From REEB470 sp032117095 (GTDB taxonomy: Bacteria; Bacillota; Bacilli; Paenibacillales; YIM-B00363), in NCBI GenBank assembly GCA_032117095.1, contig JAULZZ010000108.1, positions 1 to 27,494 of the forward strand: a DNA stretch of 27,494 nt, given 5' to 3'. A program made the translations under genes and the position numbers. Every line of letters begins with the position of its first letter. Positions within the stretch are counted from its first letter, which is position 1. A model generated the notes under the pieces. That model did no database searches, was not told the DNA's origin, and was given only the letters and a program-made list of their open reading frames with translations. Positions 16,619 to 23,456 of this stretch are shown here, piece after piece.

Positions 16619-16768
16619 CCCTCTTTTGCCGCTTTGCAAAAAAATATTTTTTCCTTCTGCCGACAATAAACCGTAAAATGTGAGGTGAAAAATGGAAAAC
16701 CGCCTTGTTCTCTGGTGTACATTTTCGTCCAACGGGATGATGCAGGATATCAGCAGATTGTTGTACAT

Positions 16769-16810
16769 CCTAAAAAAAGCCGATATCTGCACGATATCGG
16801 CTTTTTTAGG
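16769..16810. terminator. Strong, possibly bidirectional terminator after spoVM
   Basis: A near-perfect palindrome with arms CCTAAAAAAAGCCGATATC and GATATCGGCTTTTTTAGG around a TGCAC loop. The GC-containing part of the stem is flanked by A-run and T-run on either side, so it can stop transcription in both directions. It starts 17 bases after the spoVM stop and separates spoVM from the surface-protein gene. Confidence 0.88.
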
Positions 16811-16827
16811 AAAGTACATATTTTCGC

Positions 16828-16908
16828 TTAGCGCTGTTTCATCGCACCTAGTAACGTGCGTACGAGCCCTCCTAAAAACCTAGGAAGCTTAAACGTATAA
16901 AAACGCAT
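16828..16908 (-). CDS. spoVM: Stage V sporulation protein SpoVM
   Basis: A 26-residue peptide starting MRFYTFKLPRFLGG and continuing with LVRTLLGAM, which matches B. subtilis SpoVM (also 26 residues, starting MKFYTIKLPKFLGG) along its length. SpoVM is an amphipathic helix that recognises the convex forespore membrane and anchors the coat ATPase SpoIVA. The conserved proline at position 9 is present. AGGAGGA lies six bases before the ATG. The position also fits: downstream of rsgA and rpe, as in B. subtilis, though thiN is missing. A sigma-E-like promoter lies just upstream and a strong terminator just downstream, so it is probably a single-gene mother-cell transcript. Its recognition is the clearest evidence that the organism forms endospores. 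Confidence 0.95.
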   Translation of the reverse strand: MRFYTFKLPRFLGGLVRTLLGAMKQR

Positions 16909-16939
16909 CGTGACTCCTCCTTTATGGGCGCTCTTGGCT

Positions 16940-16969
16940 TATTGTATTCGCCAATTTGGAGAATGTGCT
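16940..16969 (-). promoter_or_regulatory. Sigma-E-like promoter of spoVM
   Basis: On the minus strand AATACAATA (16940-16948) resembles the sigma-E -10 (CATACAAT). AGCACATT (16962-16969) resembles the -35 (GTCATATT) with a 13-base spacer. The start would fall near 16933, just before the AGGAGGA of spoVM. In B. subtilis spoVM is transcribed by sigma-E; the match here is partial at the -35. Confidence 0.5.
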
Positions 16970-17016
16970 ACCCCCCTGCGACGTTGTCCATAAAAAGATA
17001 GGAATTCTTGCCCCTG

Positions 17017-17120
17017 ATACGAAACACAATTTGAATACAGCTATCTTATTGGTTAAAAATCCCTTTTTTTCTCGTAAAAGGAATCCCTTTGCATCGCTGT
17101 TTTTAATCCGTGTTTCGTAT
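17017..17120. repeat. 104-bp palindromic repeat, copy A (intact)
   Basis: Bounded by an 11-base perfect inverted repeat, ATACGAAACAC at 17017-17027 and its complement at 17110-17120; weaker complementarity extends about ten bases further inwards. The core TTTGAATACAGCTATCTTAT and GGTTAAAAATC with a T-run and CTCGTAA is shared with the copy starting at 22801 (about four-fifths identical by eye). It fills the space between rpe and the spoVM promoter, 25 bases after the rpe stop. It is non-coding. Confidence 0.75.
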
Positions 17121-17145
17121 GAAACCAAAATTAAGAAGTTTTTTC

Positions 17146-17850
17146 TTATTGTGATGCACAGGATGTACCGTTGGGCGGTGCATGCGCTCCGAACTGGGCG
17201 CACTGACGGAGCGTTTCCAATGCTTGGATACGATCGGGCTGTTGAAAAATCGCACTCCCTGCCACACAACACGTCGCCCCTGCCTGCACGACTGCACGAA
17301 TCGTCGTCGCATCAATGCCCCCATCGACTTGGAGATGCCTTGCACGTGAGGCAGGCGATGTCGCAATCCGTGCGTGCGCCGCTTGAATTTTGGGAAGCAT
17401 GTGCGGGATAAACGACTGTCCGCCAAACCCTGGGTTGACCGTCATGATTAACAGCAAATCGATCTCCTCTAACAACGTATCGACAGTGGCAAGCGAAGTG
17501 CCGGGATTGAGTGCGACCCCCGGGGACGCGCCAAGACTGCGAATGAGCGCAATGGTGCGGTGCACGTGCATCGTCGCTTCCACATGCACGGTAATGCGAT
17601 CCGCCCCTGCCTGCACAAATTGTTGGACGTACCGCTCAGGGGCCGTGACCATGAGATGCACGTCGAGGGGCAATGCCGTCTCTCGGCGAATCGCTTCCAC
17701 CCACGCCACACCAAATGTCATGTTGGGGACAAAGTGCCCGTCCATGACATCGACGTGCAACCACTGTGCTCCTCCGTATTCCACTTCTTTGATGTCCTCT
17801 GCTAAATATGCCAACCGCGCACTCAGTAAAGAAGGGGCAATGATGACCAT
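17146..17850 (-). CDS. rpe: Ribulose-phosphate 3-epimerase
   Basis: Rpe interconverts ribulose 5-phosphate and xylulose 5-phosphate in the pentose phosphate pathway. The 234-residue TIM-barrel protein shows the family motifs IAPSLLSA at the N-terminus, WLHVDVMDGHFVPNMTFG (metal-binding and catalytic residues), HVEA, LIMTVNPGFGGQSFIP and QVDGGID, and a phosphate-binding CCVAGSAIF segment. The ATG at 17850 was chosen because GGAGG lies eight bases before it and it yields the normal start. It begins two bases after the rsgA stop, continuing the prpC-prkC-rsgA-rpe operon. Confidence 0.97.
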   Translation of the reverse strand: MVIIAPSLLSARLAYLAEDIKEVEYGGAQWLHVDVMDGHFVPNMTFGVAWVEAIRRETALPLDVHLMVTAPERYVQQFVQAGADRITVHVEATMHVHRTIALIRSLGASPGVALNPGTSLATVDTLLEEIDLLLIMTVNPGFGGQSFIPHMLPKIQAAHARIATSPASRARHLQVDGGIDATTIRAVVQAGATCCVAGSAIFQQPDRIQALETLRQCAQFGAHAPPNGTSCASQ

Positions 17851-17852
17851 CG

Positions 17853-18773
17853 CTACGACCTCCATTTTGGGGGCTGCACTTCGTGAACGAACGAGACGTA
17901 GTGGTCGTAGCGATGCGGATCAATCGTCCCCTGTTCGACGGCTTGACGCACGGCACACGACGGTTCGTTCAGATGCAAACACCCTCTAAATTTACACGCA
18001 CCCATCTGCGAACGAAACTCAGGAAACCCTAGCATAATTTCTTTTTTGTCCATTTTTTGAAACGAAAGCTGCGAAAAACCAGGGGTATCGGCGATATAGC
18101 CGTTATGCGCATGACGGTACAGCGTGACGTGCCTCGTCGTATGCTTGCCTTGTCCTGTGCGCGCACTTACTCCCCCCGTAGACAGTTGCAACGTTGGAAT
18201 CAGGGCGTTGAGCAGTGTAGTCTTGCCTACACCAGACCCGCCTGCGACGACTGCCATACGCCCCGTGAGGTGTTCTCGCAATCGTGCGACTGTAGCGGGA
18301 ATCGTATAATCGAGAGGCATGACCAGATACCCGATCCGTGTATAGTTTTCCATCACCCGCGTCAGCTGCGCAGATAACGCTTCATCATACAAAGAACCAC
18401 CTTTAGAGATCAAATCAAGTTTTGTCAAACAAATGACAGGAGTTAAACGTGCCAACTCGACATGGACGAGCAGTTTGTCGAGCATCCACGGATGAAAGGT
18501 CGGTTGTGTCGCCGCACAAACGACGAGCACCGTGTCCGCATTGACGATCGGCGGCCGCAACAGTACAGAAGACCGCGGCATCACTGCCGTGACCGTTCCC
18601 GCCAAACGATCAGTACTGTCCCGTTGGATGGTCACAAGATCCCCTACCGCAGGAGTAATGCCGTCTACCTCGAATTTTCCTTTTGCACGGCAGACGACAA
18701 GGTCATCGGGTTCCACCAATACCGCAAAAAATCCACGTAACGCTTGCATGACGGTTCCCGTATGCGTCGTCAT
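17853..18773 (-). CDS. rsgA: Ribosome small-subunit GTPase RsgA
   Basis: RsgA (YloQ/CpgA) is a circularly permuted GTPase that acts late in 30S subunit assembly. The 306-residue protein has an N-terminal OB-fold (about 1-70), then the GTPase motifs in permuted order: TKLD (G4), GGSGVGKTTLLN (G1), and DTPG (G3). A C-terminal zinc site follows, CKFRGCLHLNEPSC. The first P-loop glycine position reads GGSG where many homologues have GQSG. The ATG overlaps the prkC stop by four bases and the stop is two bases before rpe. Clustering of prpC, prkC and rsgA is conserved in Bacilli, and B. subtilis RsgA is a PrkC substrate. Confidence 0.97.
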   Translation of the reverse strand: MTTHTGTVMQALRGFFAVLVEPDDLVVCRAKGKFEVDGITPAVGDLVTIQRDSTDRLAGTVTAVMPRSSVLLRPPIVNADTVLVVCAATQPTFHPWMLDKLLVHVELARLTPVICLTKLDLISKGGSLYDEALSAQLTRVMENYTRIGYLVMPLDYTIPATVARLREHLTGRMAVVAGGSGVGKTTLLNALIPTLQLSTGGVSARTGQGKHTTRHVTLYRHAHNGYIADTPGFSQLSFQKMDKKEIMLGFPEFRSQMGACKFRGCLHLNEPSCAVRQAVEQGTIDPHRYDHYVSFVHEVQPPKWRS

Positions 18774-20836
18774 GGGGAACCATCCGTCGTTTGTTCGCTC
18801 GGAACATCCTCAACAGGGGTTTGGACGGGTTGTACGGTCTCGTCGGGGACGACAACGGTCTCAGGGACATCTGGAATCGGCACTGTCGCATCGTCACGCG
18901 GGGCTTTATTCCGCTTTATCGCTTCATGCGACCACGTATACTCCGCAATCACTTGTTCGTCTCGCTCCAATGTGACTTTTGCATCGACGGTCGGAGAAGT
19001 CGTCATCTCAAAGGAAAACGTACGTGTCGTCACGATCTTTTCTTGTACTTTTTGTTGGCGTTGCCCGAACGCATCAGTCAAAAATATGCCGACCATACTG
19101 GCGGTGCCCTCGACTTCGGGGGCGACTGTGAGCGTGTACGTGACGGTGCGTGCTTCTTTGGGCAATCCTTTGCTCACGTATACCAGCAACGTCGATGCAT
19201 CCGGTTTCACGGATTCCCCCGCAACATATGGATATTGTTTGAACACTTTGCCTACGGGGGCATAGGCTTCTTCGAAAATAAAGTGATCTGGCGCAACGGT
19301 TAGCCCTTCCCGTTGGAGCAGCGCTTCTGCTTCTGGTTGACTCAGTCCGATAAGCTGGGGCATAACCACGTTCTCACGCCCCCGACTCACCACCATACGA
19401 ATGACTTCTGTCTGCGGATCGATCGGTTGATCAGCCGCTGGAAATTGTCGAATAATTTGTCCGGTCTCGCCTTCATCGTATTCATGCGTCCATTCGACAC
19501 GGGTGCTCAAAATGCCGAGTTGATCGATCGTAGCACGGGCTTCTTCTTCCGTTTTTCCAACAAAGGTGGGAAATGGAATGCGCTCAATCCCCCGACTCAC
19601 CGTTAGTGCAATGGGCGTCAGTACACGTGCGGACTCTCCCGCCAGCGTCTGCGCAATAACATAATTTTCTGGCACTTTGCGATTGTATTCATAAAGTAAC
19701 GGTTGGGAGACCGCCAGCCCCACCTGCTCTAACTCCGCAATCGCTCGTTCCATGGGCAAGCCTGCTACGATCGGAACCGTCACTGTTTTGGTCGTCACCA
19801 TGTTGGGAATCATGACTCCCCCTGTCAAAATGCCCACGATCCCGAGTGTAATGAGAATCGTCCACAGCCACCTTTTCTTTCGCCGATTTACAACACCTGT
19901 GGTTTCGTTCTCCGTCATTTGCGTGTATGCTTTGCCGATCGTCAGTGCGGGCATCGCACGGGTCGCTTCTTCATCAAGTCCGTCCCATGCCCCATGCACT
20001 TCCTGGGGCTCATCCAACCGGTGGGGAGACAAACACGTCTTGAGGTCTTCTAGCATCGTTTGTGCATCAGCATACCGTTCGTCAAGGCGTTTGCGCAGTG
20101 CGCGCAAGATGATGTTTTCGACACTTTGGGGGAGCGTTTCGACCGATTCTCGTGGTGGAACGATCGGCTGTTGCAGATGTTTGAGTGCGATGCTCACGGG
20201 ACTGTCCCCATTAAACGGCAATTGCCCCGTCACCATCTGATACAAGACAATGCCCAAGGAATACACGTCGGATTGTTTGCCCGTCGTCAACCCTTTGGCG
20301 TGCTCGGGAGAAAAATAATGGACTGATCCCATGACCGATCCGGCAATCGTAATCGTCGATGAAGACACATCCCGCGCAATGCCAAAGTCCGTCACTTTGA
20401 CCGCCCCATTTTGTCCGATCAAGACGTTGTGCGGCTTAATGTCGCGATGAATAATGCCGTTTTCGTGTGCAAGAGAAAGGGCTTCTGCAATGCGTTTGGC
20501 AATATAAATCGCCTCAGCGACAGGCAAGGGGGCACGTTTTTTGATAATGTCGCTCAACGTTTCTCCATCGACGTACTCCATGACGATATAGTGGTCATCG
20601 TCTTCTTGCCCGACATCGTAGACACTCACAATGTTCGGATGGGAAAGCAGTGCCGTCGCTTGGGCTTCTCGGCGAAATCGTTGGACAAAGTCAGCGTCAT
20701 GTGCATGTTGTGGACGCAACATTTTAATCGCCACAAAACGATGCAGCACGGTATCCCGCGCTTTATATACGATGGCGGTGCCCCCACTGCCGATGGGCTG
20801 TATCAGGTCATACCGTTTGGCAAGCGTTTGCTTCAT
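18770..20836 (-). CDS. prkC: PASTA-domain Ser/Thr protein kinase PrkC
   Basis: A membrane Ser/Thr kinase that senses muropeptides or lipid II through extracellular PASTA domains; in B. subtilis it triggers spore germination. The 688-residue protein has a Hanks-type kinase domain (about 10-270) with a glycine loop GSGGTAIV, ATP-binding lysine in VAIK (38), catalytic HRDIKPHN (Asp132) and DFG (Asp150), and a Ser/Thr-rich activation loop (158-171). One membrane helix follows (323-346), then three PASTA domains (350-416, 417-486, 487-557) and a C-terminal extracellular extension (560-688) rich in Thr, Val and acidic residues. GAGGGG lies seven bases before the ATG. It starts 21 bases after prpC and overlaps rsgA. 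Confidence 0.97.
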   Translation of the reverse strand: MKQTLAKRYDLIQPIGSGGTAIVYKARDTVLHRFVAIKMLRPQHAHDADFVQRFRREAQATALLSHPNIVSVYDVGQEDDDHYIVMEYVDGETLSDIIKKRAPLPVAEAIYIAKRIAEALSLAHENGIIHRDIKPHNVLIGQNGAVKVTDFGIARDVSSSTITIAGSVMGSVHYFSPEHAKGLTTGKQSDVYSLGIVLYQMVTGQLPFNGDSPVSIALKHLQQPIVPPRESVETLPQSVENIILRALRKRLDERYADAQTMLEDLKTCLSPHRLDEPQEVHGAWDGLDEEATRAMPALTIGKAYTQMTENETTGVVNRRKKRWLWTILITLGIVGILTGGVMIPNMVTTKTVTVPIVAGLPMERAIAELEQVGLAVSQPLLYEYNRKVPENYVIAQTLAGESARVLTPIALTVSRGIERIPFPTFVGKTEEEARATIDQLGILSTRVEWTHEYDEGETGQIIRQFPAADQPIDPQTEVIRMVVSRGRENVVMPQLIGLSQPEAEALLQREGLTVAPDHFIFEEAYAPVGKVFKQYPYVAGESVKPDASTLLVYVSKGLPKEARTVTYTLTVAPEVEGTASMVGIFLTDAFGQRQQKVQEKIVTTRTFSFEMTTSPTVDAKVTLERDEQVIAEYTWSHEAIKRNKAPRDDATVPIPDVPETVVVPDETVQPVQTPVEDVPSEQTTDGSP

Positions 20837-20857
20837 CGCAAAACCCCTCGATTCGGA

Positions 20858-21619
20858 TTAGGTCGCTTCTTCGTTGAATACGACGACCGCGGAGATGTTG
20901 TCTTCGCCTCCGGCCTCATTGGAAAGATCGATAAACTTTTGGGCCATCTCTTGTGCGGAAAGATCCGCGCGCAATACGTCCGCGATTTGGGTGTCTTCTA
21001 GCATATTTGTCAACCCGTCACTGCATAACAACAAACGTTCCCCCGCGCGCCACGGCACTTCGAACACATCAAACTTCGTCTGCGCGCGTGCCCCCAATGC
21101 CTCTAACAAAATGTTGCGATCGGAATGGGATCGCGCTTGTTTGGCCGTGATTTCTCCTTTTTTGATCAGTTCGTTGACGAGTGTGTGGTCTTCGGTCAAT
21201 TGGGTGAGCCCTGCTGCACGCAATATATACGCACGCGAATCGCCCACATGCCCCAAAATGAGATTCGTAGGGGAAATCAGCGCCACCGTCAACGTCGTGC
21301 CCATGCCGTGGCATTGTTTGTCGATGTATCCTTGCATATAAATGCTGTCGTGCGCAAACTGGATCATCTCCGCGAGATCTGCACTTGCGATGTCTTTGTG
21401 GTGATGACTACTTCTGTCAAAATAAATTTTGAATTTTGCTTCGATCGTCTGAACGGCCATCTTACTTGCCACATGCCCTGCATTGTGCCCACCCATGCCA
21501 TCTGCCACAATCGCCAGTAGTGTCTTTTTGTAGTGCTCCCAGTATACGCCGATGCTGTCTTCATTCGCAGCGCGAACCGCCCCAACATCGGTCATCGACC
21601 CTACACGAAACGTCATCAT
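20858..21619 (-). CDS. prpC: PP2C-type protein phosphatase PrpC
   Basis: A metal-dependent Ser/Thr phosphatase that reverses phosphorylation by PrkC. The 253-residue protein carries the PP2C motifs in order: ANEDS (19-22), VADGMGGHNAGHVAS (39-53), MGTTLT, GHVGDSRAYI, LTEDHT, LLLCSDGLTN and GGEDNISAVVV. These contain the aspartates that hold the two metal ions. Two ATG codons are adjacent (21619 and 21616); GAGGTG lies two and five bases before them, so the second may be preferred. The gene lies 25 bases after rlmN and 21 before prkC, consistent with one operon. Confidence 0.97.
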   Translation of the reverse strand: MMTFRVGSMTDVGAVRAANEDSIGVYWEHYKKTLLAIVADGMGGHNAGHVASKMAVQTIEAKFKIYFDRSSHHHKDIASADLAEMIQFAHDSIYMQGYIDKQCHGMGTTLTVALISPTNLILGHVGDSRAYILRAAGLTQLTEDHTLVNELIKKGEITAKQARSHSDRNILLEALGARAQTKFDVFEVPWRAGERLLLCSDGLTNMLEDTQIADVLRADLSAQEMAQKFIDLSNEAGGEDNISAVVVFNEEAT

Positions 21620-21644
21620 TTCACCTCATTAGATTACTTTGGGT

Positions 21645-22703
21645 TTAGCCGTTGGATGCCATATACTGTGCGCGCAATTGACCGCATGCCGCTGCGATGT
21701 CGTGCCCCTGTTCACGGCGTATGGTCGTGTTGATGTGGTTTTGGCGCAACGTGGCTTGGAATGCTTGCACTGCTTCGGGGGGAGTGCGTACAAAATCCCG
21801 CTCCACGACGTGGTTCACGGGGATCAAATTCACATGCACGAGCATTCCTTTGAGCAACGCCGCGAGTTCACGTGCACACTCTACCGTATCATTGACTTCG
21901 TGCATCAATGCATACTCCATCGTGATGCGCCTCCCTGTGTGCGTCACATAATACCGACACGCCTCGATCACCGTATCAAGCGGATACTTGCGGTTGATGG
22001 GCATCAAACGGGAACGCAGGGCGTCATTGGGGGCGTGTAGCGACAAAGCCAGCGTAATCTGGGTATCCCAATTGGCGAAATCGATGATTCGAGGCACCAG
22101 ACCACTCGTAGACACCGTAATGTGCCGTTGTCCGATATGCATCGCCTTTGGGTCCATCATTAATTCTAAAAACGTCACCGTCGCATCGTAATTTTCAAAC
22201 GGCTCGCCTGATCCCATCACCACAATACTGCGAATGCGTTCGCCCGTCTCGTCCAACGCCCGTTGCGCATGCACCACTTGGGCGACAATCTCACCTGCGC
22301 TGAGATTACGCTTGAGCCCTCCGATGGTCGAGGCACAAAACGTACAGCCCATGCGACAACCAACTTGCGTCGTCACACAAATGCTAATGCCATAGTCGTG
22401 ACGCATGACGACCGTCTCAATCGCATGACCATCGTGCAAACCAAACAACCATTTGACCGTGCCATCTTGCGACGTCAACCGCGTCAACTCTTTGAGCTCC
22501 ACGAGAGGCATGCGCTCCGCCAACTGGCTCCGCAACTTTGCAGGAATGTTCGTCATCTCTTCATACGAACGCACCCTGCGCCCATACATCCACGAAAACA
22601 ACTGATCCACCCGATATGCAGGGACGTCCATCGCCATCAAAGCGTCCCGATACGCTTCATACGTGAAGTCGTAACCAAATACATCCGCAACCATCTGTCT
22701 CAT
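21645..22703 (-). CDS. rlmN: 23S rRNA/tRNA adenine-C2 methyltransferase RlmN
   Basis: RlmN is a radical-SAM enzyme that methylates A2503 of 23S rRNA and A37 of some tRNAs. The 352-residue protein has the iron-sulfur motif CRMGCTFC (Cys116, 120, 123), with the upstream GISICVTTQVGC segment. It also has the GSGEPFENYD S-adenosylmethionine-binding motif, VSTSGLVPRI, LALSLHAPND and the C-terminal EQGHDIAAACGQLR, whose cysteine is the methyl carrier. The ATG at 22703 has no clear ribosome binding site; an ATG three codons later (22694) is an alternative. It is first in rlmN-prpC-prkC-rsgA-rpe and has a promoter-like extended -10 just upstream. Confidence 0.97.
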   Translation of the reverse strand: MRQMVADVFGYDFTYEAYRDALMAMDVPAYRVDQLFSWMYGRRVRSYEEMTNIPAKLRSQLAERMPLVELKELTRLTSQDGTVKWLFGLHDGHAIETVVMRHDYGISICVTTQVGCRMGCTFCASTIGGLKRNLSAGEIVAQVVHAQRALDETGERIRSIVVMGSGEPFENYDATVTFLELMMDPKAMHIGQRHITVSTSGLVPRIIDFANWDTQITLALSLHAPNDALRSRLMPINRKYPLDTVIEACRYYVTHTGRRITMEYALMHEVNDTVECARELAALLKGMLVHVNLIPVNHVVERDFVRTPPEAVQAFQATLRQNHINTTIRREQGHDIAAACGQLRAQYMASNG

Positions 22704-22725
22704 CCCATCTCAAAAGTATATCGTG

Positions 22726-22734
22726 AGTATACCA
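22726..22734 (-). promoter_or_regulatory. Extended -10 promoter element of the rlmN operon
   Basis: On the minus strand TGGTATACT is an extended -10 sequence. A further TATACT lies 11 bases downstream at 22715-22720. I found no good -35 at the proper distance. Transcription from the upstream element would start near 22718, giving a very short leader before the rlmN ATG. Confidence 0.4.
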
Positions 22735-22800
22735 CAGATGAGCGCATCGTATCATGTGAGGCATAGAAAAAGAAACAGAGGAGCACGGGTTCGGTGTCCT

Positions 22801-23205
22801 ATACGAAACACGATTTGAATACAGCAATCCGATTGGTTAAAAATCACTGTTTTTTTCTCGTAATAAGGAAACGCTCTGCATAGACGTTTTTAATCCGTGT
22901 TTATACTAATTCCAAACTAAAACATCGATAAAATTCCAGTCTCACCCTGTAATACTTTTGATCGTGTATCCCGCCGGTAACCGATTTCTTTGCCAACATT
23001 TCCACATCATCGGCGTTATATCCTGTTAATGTGACGATTTCTTTGTTCTTCTTTCCTACGCCACGATATGCGACTACTTCTACCCGTTTGTATGCATTCA
23101 CATTTTTCTTCGTTTTTACATTTCTTTTCTCAGCGCTATCGCATATTCTTTGTATCACACACGCGTTATTGTGTCGATATATTTGTTTGGAATTGGTATT
23201 AGTAT
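22801..23205. repeat. 104-bp palindromic repeat, copy B, split by an insertion
   Basis: The left end ATACGAAACACGATTTGAATAC (22801 on) and the core match copy A at 17017-17120 in the same orientation. The right end reads GTGTTTA at 22897-22903, then breaks off where the 295-base element begins. After that element, TTAGTAT (23199-23205) restores an end GTGTTTAGTAT, the same form as in the copy ending at 13883. The repeat was therefore in place before the larger element entered. Confidence 0.75.
22904..23198 (-). mobile_element. Small terminal-inverted-repeat element, copy 2
   Basis: This 295-base element is the inverted, about 95 percent identical partner of 5021-5314. Its ends are TACTAATTCCAAA at the left and the complement of TACCAATTCCAAA at the right (one mismatch). 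It is flanked by TTA on both sides (22901-22903 and 23199-23201), as expected for a three-base target duplication. On the minus strand an open frame of 104 codons crosses the element, but its ATG (23213) lies outside, so it may not be the element's own gene. The core shared with copy 1 could begin at a GTG and ends at a stop inside the terminal repeat. Differences between the copies are about equally silent and replacing in that frame, so coding is doubtful. No transposase motif is visible. Confidence 0.85.
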
Positions 23206-23215
23206 TAATATTCAT

Positions 23216-23268
23216 AAAAAAAGAAAAAACTCGTCGCCCAAACCGAGATGGTCCAAAGGCACGACGAG
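23216..23268 (-). terminator. Terminator downstream of the giant surface-protein gene
   Basis: Arms CTCGTCG (23230-23236) and CGACGAG (23262-23268) enclose a 25-base loop. On the minus strand the hairpin is followed by TTTTTTCTTTTTTT. It lies about 190 bases after the stop at 23457. The loop is long for an intrinsic terminator, but the T-run is convincing. The stretch from here to 23456 shows no recognisable gene. Confidence 0.55.
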
Positions 23269-23456
23269 GAAGTGATGTTTACCGCACACGGGATAAAATG
23301 GAACCTGCAACACTACATTTCGGGAAATTCAAAAATTCATCTACCCAAATGTGTGTTAGCCTATTTTGACATAACTGAATCCCATCAGCACGTACTGTAT
23401 TTTTTCTTAAAATCAGGAGACAACGCTCTTGACAAATTGTATTGCGTTGTTGGTGT

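Noticed and set aside
16692..16883. Plus-strand open frame of 63 codons with a GAGGTG upstream
   Set aside because: It reads straight through the strong palindromic terminator and over spoVM on the opposite strand; no protein-like pattern was seen.
23272..23456. Possible transposase fragment after the giant surface-protein gene
   Set aside because: Short frames exist on both strands but none shows a motif I can assign; left as unassigned intergenic DNA.
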